DNA from: an uncultured bacterium
GTDB taxonomy: Bacteria > Bacillota > Clostridia > UBA1381
Length of the DNA stretch: 63,799 bases
NCBI GenBank assembly: GCA_905215805.1
Contig: CAJMRL010000013.1
Coordinates: 1 to 63,799 of the forward strand
Direction of reading: 5' to 3'
In this document: piece after piece, positions 44,162 to 51,000 of the stretch
Numbering within the stretch: the stretch's first letter is position 1
How the letters are laid out: every line of letters begins with the position of its first letter
The notes under the pieces: generated by a model
Databases searched by the model: none
What the model saw: the letters and a program-made list of their open reading frames with translations, nothing else
What the model was told of the DNA's origin: nothing
Program-made: the position numbers and the translations under genes

Positions 44162-44650
44162 TTATCCCTCCTTTGAATTATTGACGGCGTTTGCAAGAGA
44201 GAGCTTTTCCTCATCCAAAAGCTTTACCGAGGTCATTCCGTTATTCACCGCACGGACATATGTATTGCATGAATTATGTCCGTAGAGCGAGGTTATTATA
44301 ACTCCGCAGTTAAGCTCGTTTAGGAGAGTCAGAGCAAAGCTGAGCTTTCCGGTAACGTCGTCAAATGCGTCAAAATTAACGATAGCCATTTTTGAATATG
44401 ACTTCCTGAAGTTGTTTTCGCATATTGTTATTCTGTCGGACAGTGCGGCGGGCACGCTTTTTGAAAGAGAGCCTGAAAGGTCGTCCACCTTCTCGTAATA
44501 GTGCTGCAGTGAAGCTACAAGATCTCCGTCCTCCGAAAAATCAAGAAGAGTGTTGATTTTTGAAGAGTTTACCATATTCATTATAAGGCTTATAACCACC
44601 AGCACCAAAAGCACCGCGCAGGCTGCAAGCAAAATGGTATTCATATCCAT
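44162..44650 (-). CDS. DUF4446-family membrane protein
   Basis: A 162-aa protein with one N-terminal membrane helix (residues 5-25) and a helical-plus-beta cytoplasmic domain with DAFDDVTGKLSFALTLLN and GVIITSLYGHNSCNTYVRAV, the DUF4446 signature. This family regularly sits directly downstream of parB in Clostridia. Function is unknown; position suggests a link to nucleoid or origin positioning. AGGAGG at 7-nt spacing selects the ATG at 44650; an alternative is 44644. Confidence 0.85.
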   Translation of the reverse strand: MDMNTILLAACAVLLVLVVISLIMNMVNSSKINTLLDFSEDGDLVASLQHYYEKVDDLSGSLSKSVPAALSDRITICENNFRKSYSKMAIVNFDAFDDVTGKLSFALTLLNELNCGVIITSLYGHNSCNTYVRAVNNGMTSVKLLDEEKLSLANAVNNSKEG

Positions 44651-44673
44651 ATATTTTCCTCCTAATCTATTCT

Positions 44674-45600
44674 TTAATAATTAAGCAGATGTAATATTCT
44701 CTCAAGGTCATCGTCTCCGTAGTATTCTATTTCGATTCTGCCCTTTTTATCGTTGTGCGATATGCTCACCTTAGTGCCGAGGGTATCGGAAAGACGGCTT
44801 GTTATATGCTCAAGCTGTATCTCGTATTCCTCGTTTACCTGTTTTTCGGGTTTTTTAATATCTCCTCTTAAAAGCTTTTTAACAAGCGCTTCGGTCTGGC
44901 GCACGTTAAGCCCCTGTTCAATGATTATCCCCGCTGCCTCCGAGCGCATCGAAGGGTCATCGAGAGAAAGCAGCGCTCTTGCATGTCCGGTAGTAAGCTT
45001 TCCCGAAATAAGAAGTGCTGAAATATCCTCTCCCAATGCCAAAAGCCTCAGTGAATTGGCGACTGCCGACCGGCTTTTGCCTATACGGCGGCTTATGTCC
45101 TCCTGTGTCATGCCGAATTCGTCTATCAAAGAACGGTAGCCCATAGCCTCTTCAATCGGGTTTAAGTCTTCCCTTTGAAGGTTTTCTATAAGCGCGATCT
45201 CGGCGGCTTCTTTTTCTGTATAGCCGCGTATTATAGCGGGTATCTCATAAAGTCCGGCAAGCTTTGCGGCGCGCCAGCGCCGTTCGCCGGCTATAATGCG
45301 GTACATTCCGTTTTGTCCCTCGGTAATTATAATGGGCTGTATAAGTCCGTGCTTTTTTATGGATTCGGACAGCGCGGCGATTTTTTCGTCATCAAAATTT
45401 TTACGCGGCTGTTTTCTGTTCGGCTCGATTAGATTAAGCTTAACAGAAGTAATTCCGGATTTGCTGTCCCCTGATGGAGGTTTAGTGTCCCCTTTTTGGA
45501 TTTTTTCGGAATGCCCGGCTTCCATAGTATCATTGGAGGGAGCATCCTCGGAAGTACCCAGCAAAGCGCCGAGTCCGCGTCCAAGCCCTTTTTTTGCCAT
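44674..45600 (-). CDS. parB: ParB/Spo0J chromosome partitioning protein
   Basis: A 308-aa CTPase clamp. The N-terminus begins with the ParA-stimulating GLGRGLGALLG, and residues 55-140 form the CTP-binding domain with GERRWRAAKLAG and ENLQREDLNPIEEA. The HTH (FGMTQEDISRRIGKSRSAVANSLRLL in fragments) recognises parS, and a C-terminal dimer domain ends it. Five perfect parS sites lie within 12 kb. It is second in the parAB operon. Confidence 0.98.
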   Translation of the reverse strand: MAKKGLGRGLGALLGTSEDAPSNDTMEAGHSEKIQKGDTKPPSGDSKSGITSVKLNLIEPNRKQPRKNFDDEKIAALSESIKKHGLIQPIIITEGQNGMYRIIAGERRWRAAKLAGLYEIPAIIRGYTEKEAAEIALIENLQREDLNPIEEAMGYRSLIDEFGMTQEDISRRIGKSRSAVANSLRLLALGEDISALLISGKLTTGHARALLSLDDPSMRSEAAGIIIEQGLNVRQTEALVKKLLRGDIKKPEKQVNEEYEIQLEHITSRLSDTLGTKVSISHNDKKGRIEIEYYGDDDLERILHLLNY

Positions 45601-45650
45601 TTACTCATCTCCTTTCCTTTATAATTATAAAGCTGCAGTCACTGCGCTCT

Positions 45651-46415
45651 TTATCTGTTGTTTTTTATTATCTCTTTTGATAAAGCCATATATGCGTCAG
45701 CGCCCTTTGAAGCGCGGTCGTATTTAATTATAGGCTCTCCGAATGAGGGAGCCTCGGAAAGGCGCACATTTCTGGGGATAATTGTTTTAAAGAGCTTGTC
45801 CGGGAAGAATTTTTTTATCTCATCTAGAACCTGTATCGAAAGGTTTGTTCTTCCGTCGTACATCGTTCCCAAAACTCCTTCTATATCTATATCCGGATTA
45901 AGCTTTTTCTTTATTATTTTTATAGTGCCTATAAGCTGGCTCAGACCCTCAAGCGCGTAATATTCGCATTGAATAGGAATAAGTACGGAATCGACCGCTG
46001 TCAGTATGTTTATAGTAATAATACCCAATGAAGGCGGTGAATCGATAAGTATAAAATCAAAATCGTCCCGTATACTGTCAATGGCGTCCTTAAGGAAATA
46101 TTCCCTCTTGTTTTCCGAGGCAAGCTCTATTTCTACTGCCGACATATCCGGCGATGAAACAATAACGCTTAAATTTTTGTATCGTGTCGGATAAACAGCC
46201 TCGCCTGTTTTTTCCGGCTCTCCCAGGCAGTCATAGACCGTAAGCGGACAATCCTCGCGTGAGATACCGAGTCCGCTTGTGGAATTGCACTGCGGATCAC
46301 AGTCGATAAGAAGCGTTTTTTTGCCGTTATATGCAAGGCAGGCGGCAAGATTTACGGCGGTCGTGGTTTTGCCTACGCCGCCCTTCTGGTTCGTAACGGC
46401 AATGACTTTGCTCAT
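45651..46415 (-). CDS. parA: ParA/Soj chromosome partitioning ATPase
   Basis: A 254-aa deviant Walker A ATPase: QKGGVGKTT near residue 11, followed by FILIDSPPSLG. It forms nucleoid-bound dimers that are stimulated by ParB, and in Bacillus Soj also controls DnaA, so its location 3.5 kb from the DnaA-box cluster is meaningful. It is the first gene of the parA-parB-DUF4446-coiled-coil-serS operon, whose -35 box touches a parS site. Confidence 0.98.
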   Translation of the reverse strand: MSKVIAVTNQKGGVGKTTTAVNLAACLAYNGKKTLLIDCDPQCNSTSGLGISREDCPLTVYDCLGEPEKTGEAVYPTRYKNLSVIVSSPDMSAVEIELASENKREYFLKDAIDSIRDDFDFILIDSPPSLGIITINILTAVDSVLIPIQCEYYALEGLSQLIGTIKIIKKKLNPDIDIEGVLGTMYDGRTNLSIQVLDEIKKFFPDKLFKTIIPRNVRLSEAPSFGEPIIKYDRASKGADAYMALSKEIIKNNR

Positions 46416-46508
46416 AAAACCATCTCCTTTTCTGCTCGTTTTTTATGATTTGTTTAAAAAACGGTAGTTTATAACTGTAAGACTATGCTTTACAATTTCT
46501 ATATTTAT

Positions 46509-46536
46509 ATTATACCATATTTATTTTATTTGTAAA
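46509..46536 (-). promoter_or_regulatory. parA operon promoter
   Basis: TTTACA (46536-46531) and TATAAT (46514-46509) on the minus strand, 16 nt apart; parS begins at 46537. Confidence 0.6.
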
Positions 46537-46552
46537 TGTTTCACGTGAAACA
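46537..46552. promoter_or_regulatory. parS: parS site 1
   Basis: Perfect 16-bp TGTTTCACGTGAAACA, extended to a 22-bp palindrome. Immediately upstream of the parA promoter. Confidence 0.95.
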
Positions 46553-46624
46553 TTTTTAAATGAAATATTTATGTAATATTTTTTGCCGCTTGTGCAAAAT
46601 TGAAAATATGGAGCATAAATAAAA

Positions 46625-46652
46625 AATGACGGAAAATCCTCCCGTCATTTTA
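46625..46652 (-). terminator. terminator of the third toxin-antitoxin locus
   Basis: AAATGACGG and CCGTCATTT form a 9-bp stem; T-run on the minus strand. Confidence 0.85.
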
Positions 46653-46712
46653 TTTATCTCTGTAATGAGAACCGCATTGAACAATTGCTTCATCTGTCCA
46701 AGCTTTAATCAT
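46650..46712 (-). pseudogene. internally deleted RelE/YoeB-like toxin (20 codons)
   Basis: Overlapping the antitoxin stop by 8 nt is an ATG-initiated ORF reading MIKAWTDEAIVQCGSHYRDK. Its first nine residues look like the start of a YoeB-type toxin (MIKAWTDEA) and the last eleven like the end (IVQCGSHYRDK). The whole catalytic middle, roughly 65 codons, is missing, with the frame preserved. The antitoxin next to it is intact and the operon terminator follows directly, so the pair has decayed to a solitary antitoxin. Confidence 0.75.
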
Positions 46713-46968
46713 CTAAATTTACCTCGTGAATTGTTCCGCCTGTTTTTTCCATTTGAGCTATTGATTTTCTCAGTCTCTGTATATTTTCGGCGCTGTAAAA
46801 AGGATCGTTGTCAGCTGTTATATCAAATGGTATTCTGCGTTCTCTGACAGCTTTTTTTGCAAAAACACAAATTGCCGTTGTCATAGACATACCTATATCA
46901 GAGCAAAAAGCGTCAAACTGTTTCTTTAAATCTTCATCCATACGGATACTTACAGTAGTTTGTGCCAT
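46705..46968 (-). CDS. RelB/DinJ-family antitoxin (orphan)
   Basis: An 87-aa antitoxin: N-terminal ribbon-helix-helix (TVSIRMDEDLKKQFDAFCSDIGMSM in part) followed by the DinJ-like ITADNDPFYSAENIQRL and an acidic tail. The usual partner is a YafQ or YoeB-type interferase, here reduced to a stump. It has a strong promoter and an operator-like palindrome, so it may persist as a free regulator or immunity factor. AAAGGGG precedes the ATG. Confidence 0.9.
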   Translation of the reverse strand: MAQTTVSIRMDEDLKKQFDAFCSDIGMSMTTAICVFAKKAVRERRIPFDITADNDPFYSAENIQRLRKSIAQMEKTGGTIHEVNLDD

Positions 46969-46988
46969 TTATAACATCCCCTTTCTAT

Positions 46989-47051
46989 TCTATTATATTA
47001 ATTATATAATATTTTTATTACATTGTCAAGCGATTTTAATACATTGTATTA
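46989..47051 (-). promoter_or_regulatory. promoter and palindromic operator of the orphan antitoxin
   Basis: TTGACA and TATAAT on the minus strand are 17 nt apart (about 47028 to 47000). Just upstream, TAATACATTGTATTA (47037-47051) has perfect 7-bp arms. The core TACATTGTATTA is shared with the operator of the first toxin-antitoxin pair. Confidence 0.65.
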
Positions 47052-47189
47052 TATATTTATAAAATATACCAAAATGATTATAATTTTAAAATTCACCGCC
47101 CATATAATATTTGTAACAGAAAGGACATTACGAGGATTAATGTATTCAAATGGAAATATTATACAAATATAAAAAAATACAAAAAAGCC

Positions 47190-47218
47190 TTGACACAGGG
47201 GACAAACAATGTTAATAT
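47190..47218 (+). promoter_or_regulatory. promoter of the lysine operon
   Basis: TTGACA (47190-47195) and TAATAT (47213-47218), 17 nt apart. Confidence 0.6.
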
Positions 47219-47234
47219 AATAATGTATAAGCAA

Positions 47235-47405
47235 AAAGGTAGAGGCGCGGGGCTTATCAGTAGCATATATCAGACAGCACGGGTCGTTTATTGTGTGTGA
47301 AAGGGAGCTTTGCCGAAGTGTAAATCTGGAAGTGCGCTTATTTACGCTGGGCATACCGCTAATAACGGTATGACTGTCATCAGATATGATGGGGAGCTAT
47401 CGCTG
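47235..47405 (+). promoter_or_regulatory. lysine riboswitch (L box)
   Basis: The conserved pieces are in order: AGGTAGAGGCGCG, ATCAGTAGC, GAAAGGGAGC, TTTGCCGAAG, CTGGGC, GACTGTCA and GGGGAGCTATC. P1 can close GGTAG (47238-47242) with CTATC (47397-47401). It is followed by a terminator and by asd, so lysine binding would stop transcription of the aspartate-to-lysine operon. Confidence 0.92.
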
Positions 47406-47424
47406 AATAATATTGATTATAAGG

Positions 47425-47452
47425 CAATAGTTCTTTGGACTATTGTTTTTTT
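47425..47452 (+). terminator. attenuator terminator of the lysine riboswitch
   Basis: CAATAGT (47425-47431) pairs with ACTATTG (47439-47445), followed by seven T. Confidence 0.9.
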
Positions 47453-47488
47453 GTGTATACGAATATTATAGTTAGGAGCGAATATATA

Positions 47489-48592
47489 ATGAAAGAAAAT
47501 TACAAGGTAGGTATAATCGGCGCAACAGGTATGGTTGGTCAGAGATTTATAACTCTTTTGGCAAATCATCCGTGGTATACGATAGAGGTACTTGCTGCGT
47601 CGCCGAGAAGCGCGGGCAAAAAATACAGCGAGGCTGTAGGAGCAAAGTGGTGCATGGATGAGGAAATTCCGGCGAATGTTGCGGATATGGTTGTAATGAA
47701 CGCAACAGAGGATGTTGAGGAAATAGCAAAGAAGGTTGACTTTGTATTCTGCGCCGTTGATATGAAGAAGGATGAGATAAAGGCATTGGAGGAAAGATAC
47801 GCAAAGGCAGAATGCCCGGTCGTTTCAAACAACAGCGCTCACAGACATACTCCGGACGTTCCGATGATAATACCGGAAATAAATCCGCAGCATGTTGAGA
47901 TCATTCCGGCACAGCGCGAAAGACTTGGAACAAAGAGAGGCTTTATAGCTGTTAAGTCGAACTGTTCATTGCAGTCATACCTTCCGGCAATGGCTGTTAT
48001 AAACAGAAAATACCCGATAGACAAGGCGATTGTAACGACATATCAGGCAATTTCCGGTGCGGGAAAGACTTTTGAGACATGGCCTGAAATGGTAGATAAC
48101 CTTATTCCGTATATAGGCGGTGAGGAAATGAAGTCGGAGATAGAGCCGAATAAGATTTTAGGTAAGATAGAGGGAGCAGAGATCGTTCCGTCAGAGGAGC
48201 TTCATATAGAGTGCCAGACATACAGAGTGCCGGTTTCGAACGGTCATACGGCAGCAATATTCTTCTCATTCAAGGATGGCGTTAAAAAACCGTCAGTTGA
48301 AGAGATAGAGAATATGTGGAGAGAGTACAAAGGCGAGCCGCAGAAGCTTGAGCTTCCGCATGCGCCGAAGCAGTTTATATATGTATATACGGAGAAGGAT
48401 CAGCCTGACCAGCCGCAGATAAAGACGGCAAGAGAGATTGACGGCGGTATGGCTATTTCATGCGGACGCTTGAGAGAGTCATCGCAGTATGATTATAAGA
48501 TGGTATCAATGAGCCATAATACATTGAGAGGCGCTGCCGGCGGAGCTGTTCTTTTGGCTGAGCTGCTCACCAAAAAAGGCTATATGGACTAA
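47489..48592 (+). CDS. asd: aspartate-semialdehyde dehydrogenase, fungal/archaeal type
   Basis: A 367-aa NADP-dependent enzyme reducing aspartyl phosphate, shared by the lysine, threonine and methionine routes. The start at ATG 47489 follows TTAGGAG; the ATG at 47435 lies in the attenuator and is rejected. N-terminal GIIGATGMVGQRF binds NADP, and KSNCSLQSY holds the catalytic Cys. MVGQRF, HPWYT and ASPRSAG mark it as the archaeal/fungal class rather than the typical bacterial form. The riboswitch directly upstream shows lysine control. Confidence 0.96.
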   Translation: MKENYKVGIIGATGMVGQRFITLLANHPWYTIEVLAASPRSAGKKYSEAVGAKWCMDEEIPANVADMVVMNATEDVEEIAKKVDFVFCAVDMKKDEIKALEERYAKAECPVVSNNSAHRHTPDVPMIIPEINPQHVEIIPAQRERLGTKRGFIAVKSNCSLQSYLPAMAVINRKYPIDKAIVTTYQAISGAGKTFETWPEMVDNLIPYIGGEEMKSEIEPNKILGKIEGAEIVPSEELHIECQTYRVPVSNGHTAAIFFSFKDGVKKPSVEEIENMWREYKGEPQKLELPHAPKQFIYVYTEKDQPDQPQIKTAREIDGGMAISCGRLRESSQYDYKMVSMSHNTLRGAAGGAVLLAELLTKKGYMD

Positions 48593-49206
48593 TGACTCTT
48601 GAAAACAAATTGGGCATTGAGGATTCGGCCGAGCTTGCGCGTGAGGAAGAGCGGATAAGCAAGAAAAAGGCTTTGGAGCTGTTTGAGACGGGATATTTAG
48701 ACGGTCTTGAGGCGGGAACGTTTGATACTCTTTCAAAGATTCATAAATATCTTTTTGATGAGATATATGATTTTGCCGGAAAGATTCGGGTGGTTAATCT
48801 TGCTAAGGGCAATTTTCGTTTTGCTCCGGTTATTTATCTGGAAGAGGCGCTTAAAAGCATAGATAAGATGCCGCAGTCTGATTTTGATGAGATAGTTGAG
48901 AAGTATGTTGAAATGAATATTGCTCACCCTTTCAGAGAAGGCAACGGCAGAAGCACAAGAATATGGCTGGATCTGATGTTTAAAAAAGAGATTAAAAAGG
49001 TTGTGGACTGGAGCAGGATTGACAGGGAGGATTACTTGCTTGCAATGGAGCGCAGTCCGATACGTGATATTGAAATAAAGCATATCCTTAAAGGCGCGTT
49101 GACAGATGAGATAAACGACCGTGAGGTCTATATGAAGGGTATCGACAGAAGCTACTATTATGAAGGGTATGCGGTGTTTAAGACAGAGGATTTAAATAAT
49201 AAATGA
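48592..49206 (+). CDS. fic: class III Fic protein adenylyltransferase
   Basis: A 204-aa protein with the Fic core HPFREGNGRSTR at residues 112-123, including the catalytic His and the phosphate-anchoring Asn/Gly. The autoinhibitory motif (S/T)xxxE(G/N) is at the C-terminus as S187-YYY-E191-G192, in the same MKGIDxSYYYEG context as Neisseria class III Fic, which is regulated by oligomerisation and automodification and AMPylates gyrase in vitro. All key residues are present. It overlaps the asd stop by one base and lies before dapA, so it shares the lysine riboswitch. No antitoxin gene is needed for class III. Confidence 0.93.
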   Translation: MTLENKLGIEDSAELAREEERISKKKALELFETGYLDGLEAGTFDTLSKIHKYLFDEIYDFAGKIRVVNLAKGNFRFAPVIYLEEALKSIDKMPQSDFDEIVEKYVEMNIAHPFREGNGRSTRIWLDLMFKKEIKKVVDWSRIDREDYLLAMERSPIRDIEIKHILKGALTDEINDREVYMKGIDRSYYYEGYAVFKTEDLNNK

Positions 49207-49221
49207 AAGGACTGATTTTAT

Positions 49222-50112
49222 ATGGCAAAGGTATTACCGTTTACCGGCTCGGGCGTTGCTATAATAACCCCGTTTGACGGGAACAAGACAAACTATGATG
49301 AGCTTGGAAAGCTCATAGAGATGCACATAGCCAACAAGACCGATGCGATTATTATATGCGGAACGACCGGCGAGGCATCTACAATGCCTGATGAAGAGCA
49401 TCTTGCGGCTATAGAATATACGGTCAAGAAGGCGGCGGGACGCATATGCATTGTTGCCGGCACAGGCTCGAATGATACGGCTCACGCGGTGGCGCTTTCA
49501 AAGAAAGCGGAGGAGCTTGGCGCGGATGCGCTTTTGCAGGTCACTCCGTACTATAATAAAGCGACGCAGAAGGGACTTGTCGCACATTTCGGAGCAGTTG
49601 CAGAGGCGGTAAGCATTCCTATAATTCTTTATAATGTGCCGTCAAGAACAGGCGTGAGCATATCTATCGATACGCTTAAGGAGCTTGCGGCAAAGTATGA
49701 GAATATAGTCGGAGTCAAGGAGGCATCGGGAAATATTTCCTATACCGCAAAGGTTGCCGCTGAGGTTCCGGAGCTGTACATCTATTCCGGAAATGACGAT
49801 ATGATCGTTCCGGTACTTTCCTTGGGCGGAAAGGGTGTAATAAGCGTTGTTGCGAATATTATGCCGGAGGAAACACATAATATATGTAAGTATTATTTTG
49901 ACGGCGAGGTCGATAAGTCGAGAGAGCTTCAGCTCAAGATGCTTGACCTTATAAATAAGCTCTTTATCGAAGTAAACCCGATCCCGGTAAAGACGGCTAT
50001 GAATATGATGGGCTTCAATGCGGGAAATCTGCGCATGCCGCTTACAGATATGAGCGAGAGCAATAAGGAAGCACTCAGACAGTCAATGATAAATATGGGA
50101 CTGCTTAAGTAA
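49222..50112 (+). CDS. dapA: 4-hydroxy-tetrahydrodipicolinate synthase
   Basis: A 296-aa TIM barrel condensing pyruvate with aspartate semialdehyde. GTTGEASTM is the substrate pocket, YNVPSRTG contains the catalytic Tyr, and VGVKEASG holds the Schiff-base Lys. It makes the precursor of lysine, of cell-wall diaminopimelate and of spore dipicolinate. It follows fic by 15 nt and precedes dapB by 41 nt. Riboswitch-controlled with asd. Confidence 0.98.
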   Translation: MAKVLPFTGSGVAIITPFDGNKTNYDELGKLIEMHIANKTDAIIICGTTGEASTMPDEEHLAAIEYTVKKAAGRICIVAGTGSNDTAHAVALSKKAEELGADALLQVTPYYNKATQKGLVAHFGAVAEAVSIPIILYNVPSRTGVSISIDTLKELAAKYENIVGVKEASGNISYTAKVAAEVPELYIYSGNDDMIVPVLSLGGKGVISVVANIMPEETHNICKYYFDGEVDKSRELQLKMLDLINKLFIEVNPIPVKTAMNMMGFNAGNLRMPLTDMSESNKEALRQSMINMGLLK

Positions 50113-50153
50113 GCATATAAAAAACCGAGTTTTAGCGTAAGGAGAGCGGACAA

Positions 50154-50912
50154 ATGACGAGGATAATTATGAACGGCTGCAACGGTAAAATGGGTCAGGT
50201 AATAACAAGACTTGCAGCTGAGGATTCGGATGCGGAAATCGTTGCGGGCTTTGATATAAGGGACGATAAGGAGAATACCTATCCCGTATTTACAAATCCC
50301 GAAGAATTTGATGGCGAGGCTGATGTAGTCATAGATTTTTCACACCCGTCAAGCCTTACGGGAATACTTTCATTCTGCAAAAAGAGAAAGCTCCCGGTAA
50401 TAATATGCACAACGGGACTCAGCTCCGAGCAGAAGGAAGAATTTAAGGAAGCTTCAAAGGAGATTCCGGTATTCTTCTCTGCAAATATGAGCATAGGCAT
50501 AAATCTTTTGATAGACCTTGCGAAAAAAGCAGCAAAGCTTCTTGAAGGAAGCTTTGATATAGAGATCGTAGAAAGACATCATAATCAGAAGATAGACGCT
50601 CCATCGGGAACTGCTTTGGCTATTGCGGACGGTATTGATGAAGTGCTTTCTTTCCCTGCCGAGTATGTGTATGACAGACATTCGGTGAGAAGAAAGAGAA
50701 AAAATACCGAAATAGGTATAAGCGCGGTAAGAGGCGGAACGATAGTGGGCGACCATGAGGTGATTTTTGCCGGAAACGATGAGGTCATAGAGCTTTCACA
50801 TCATGCCCACAGCAAGGAAGTATTTGCTGTAGGCGCGATCAAGGCGGCTAAGTTTATAAAAGGAAAAGCTGCGGGAATGTATGATATGAATGATTTGATT
50901 GCGGAGGCATAA
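50154..50912 (+). CDS. dapB: 4-hydroxy-tetrahydrodipicolinate reductase
   Basis: A 252-aa reductase: NGCNGKMGQVI at the N-terminus is the nucleotide loop, and ERHHNQKIDAPSGTA is the family signature with the catalytic His and Lys. It makes tetrahydrodipicolinate from the DapA product. Last gene of the asd-fic-dapA-dapB operon; AAGGAGAG precedes the ATG, and a 32-bp palindrome containing parS closes the operon. Confidence 0.97.
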   Translation: MTRIIMNGCNGKMGQVITRLAAEDSDAEIVAGFDIRDDKENTYPVFTNPEEFDGEADVVIDFSHPSSLTGILSFCKKRKLPVIICTTGLSSEQKEEFKEASKEIPVFFSANMSIGINLLIDLAKKAAKLLEGSFDIEIVERHHNQKIDAPSGTALAIADGIDEVLSFPAEYVYDRHSVRRKRKNTEIGISAVRGGTIVGDHEVIFAGNDEVIELSHHAHSKEVFAVGAIKAAKFIKGKAAGMYDMNDLIAEA

Positions 50913-50927
50913 AATAAATATTAAACT

Positions 50928-50959
50928 AAAGCGAATGTTTCACGTGAAACATTCGCTTT
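50928..50959. terminator. 32-bp palindrome at the end of dapB, built on a parS site
   Basis: Perfect inverted repeat AAAGCGAATGTTTCAC and its complement with no loop, centred on the parS core (50936-50951), followed by TTTG and TTTAA. It resembles an intrinsic terminator hairpin. Confidence 0.75.
50936..50951. promoter_or_regulatory. parS: parS site 2
   Basis: Perfect TGTTTCACGTGAAACA inside the dapB terminator palindrome. Confidence 0.95.
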
Positions 50960-51000
50960 GTTTAACGTGAATAAAAATGGTATAACGGAGAATATAGTAT

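Noticed and set aside
47049..47354. 101-aa minus-strand ORF upstream of asd
   Set aside because: It overlaps the lysine riboswitch and its promoter on the opposite strand; no ribosome site.
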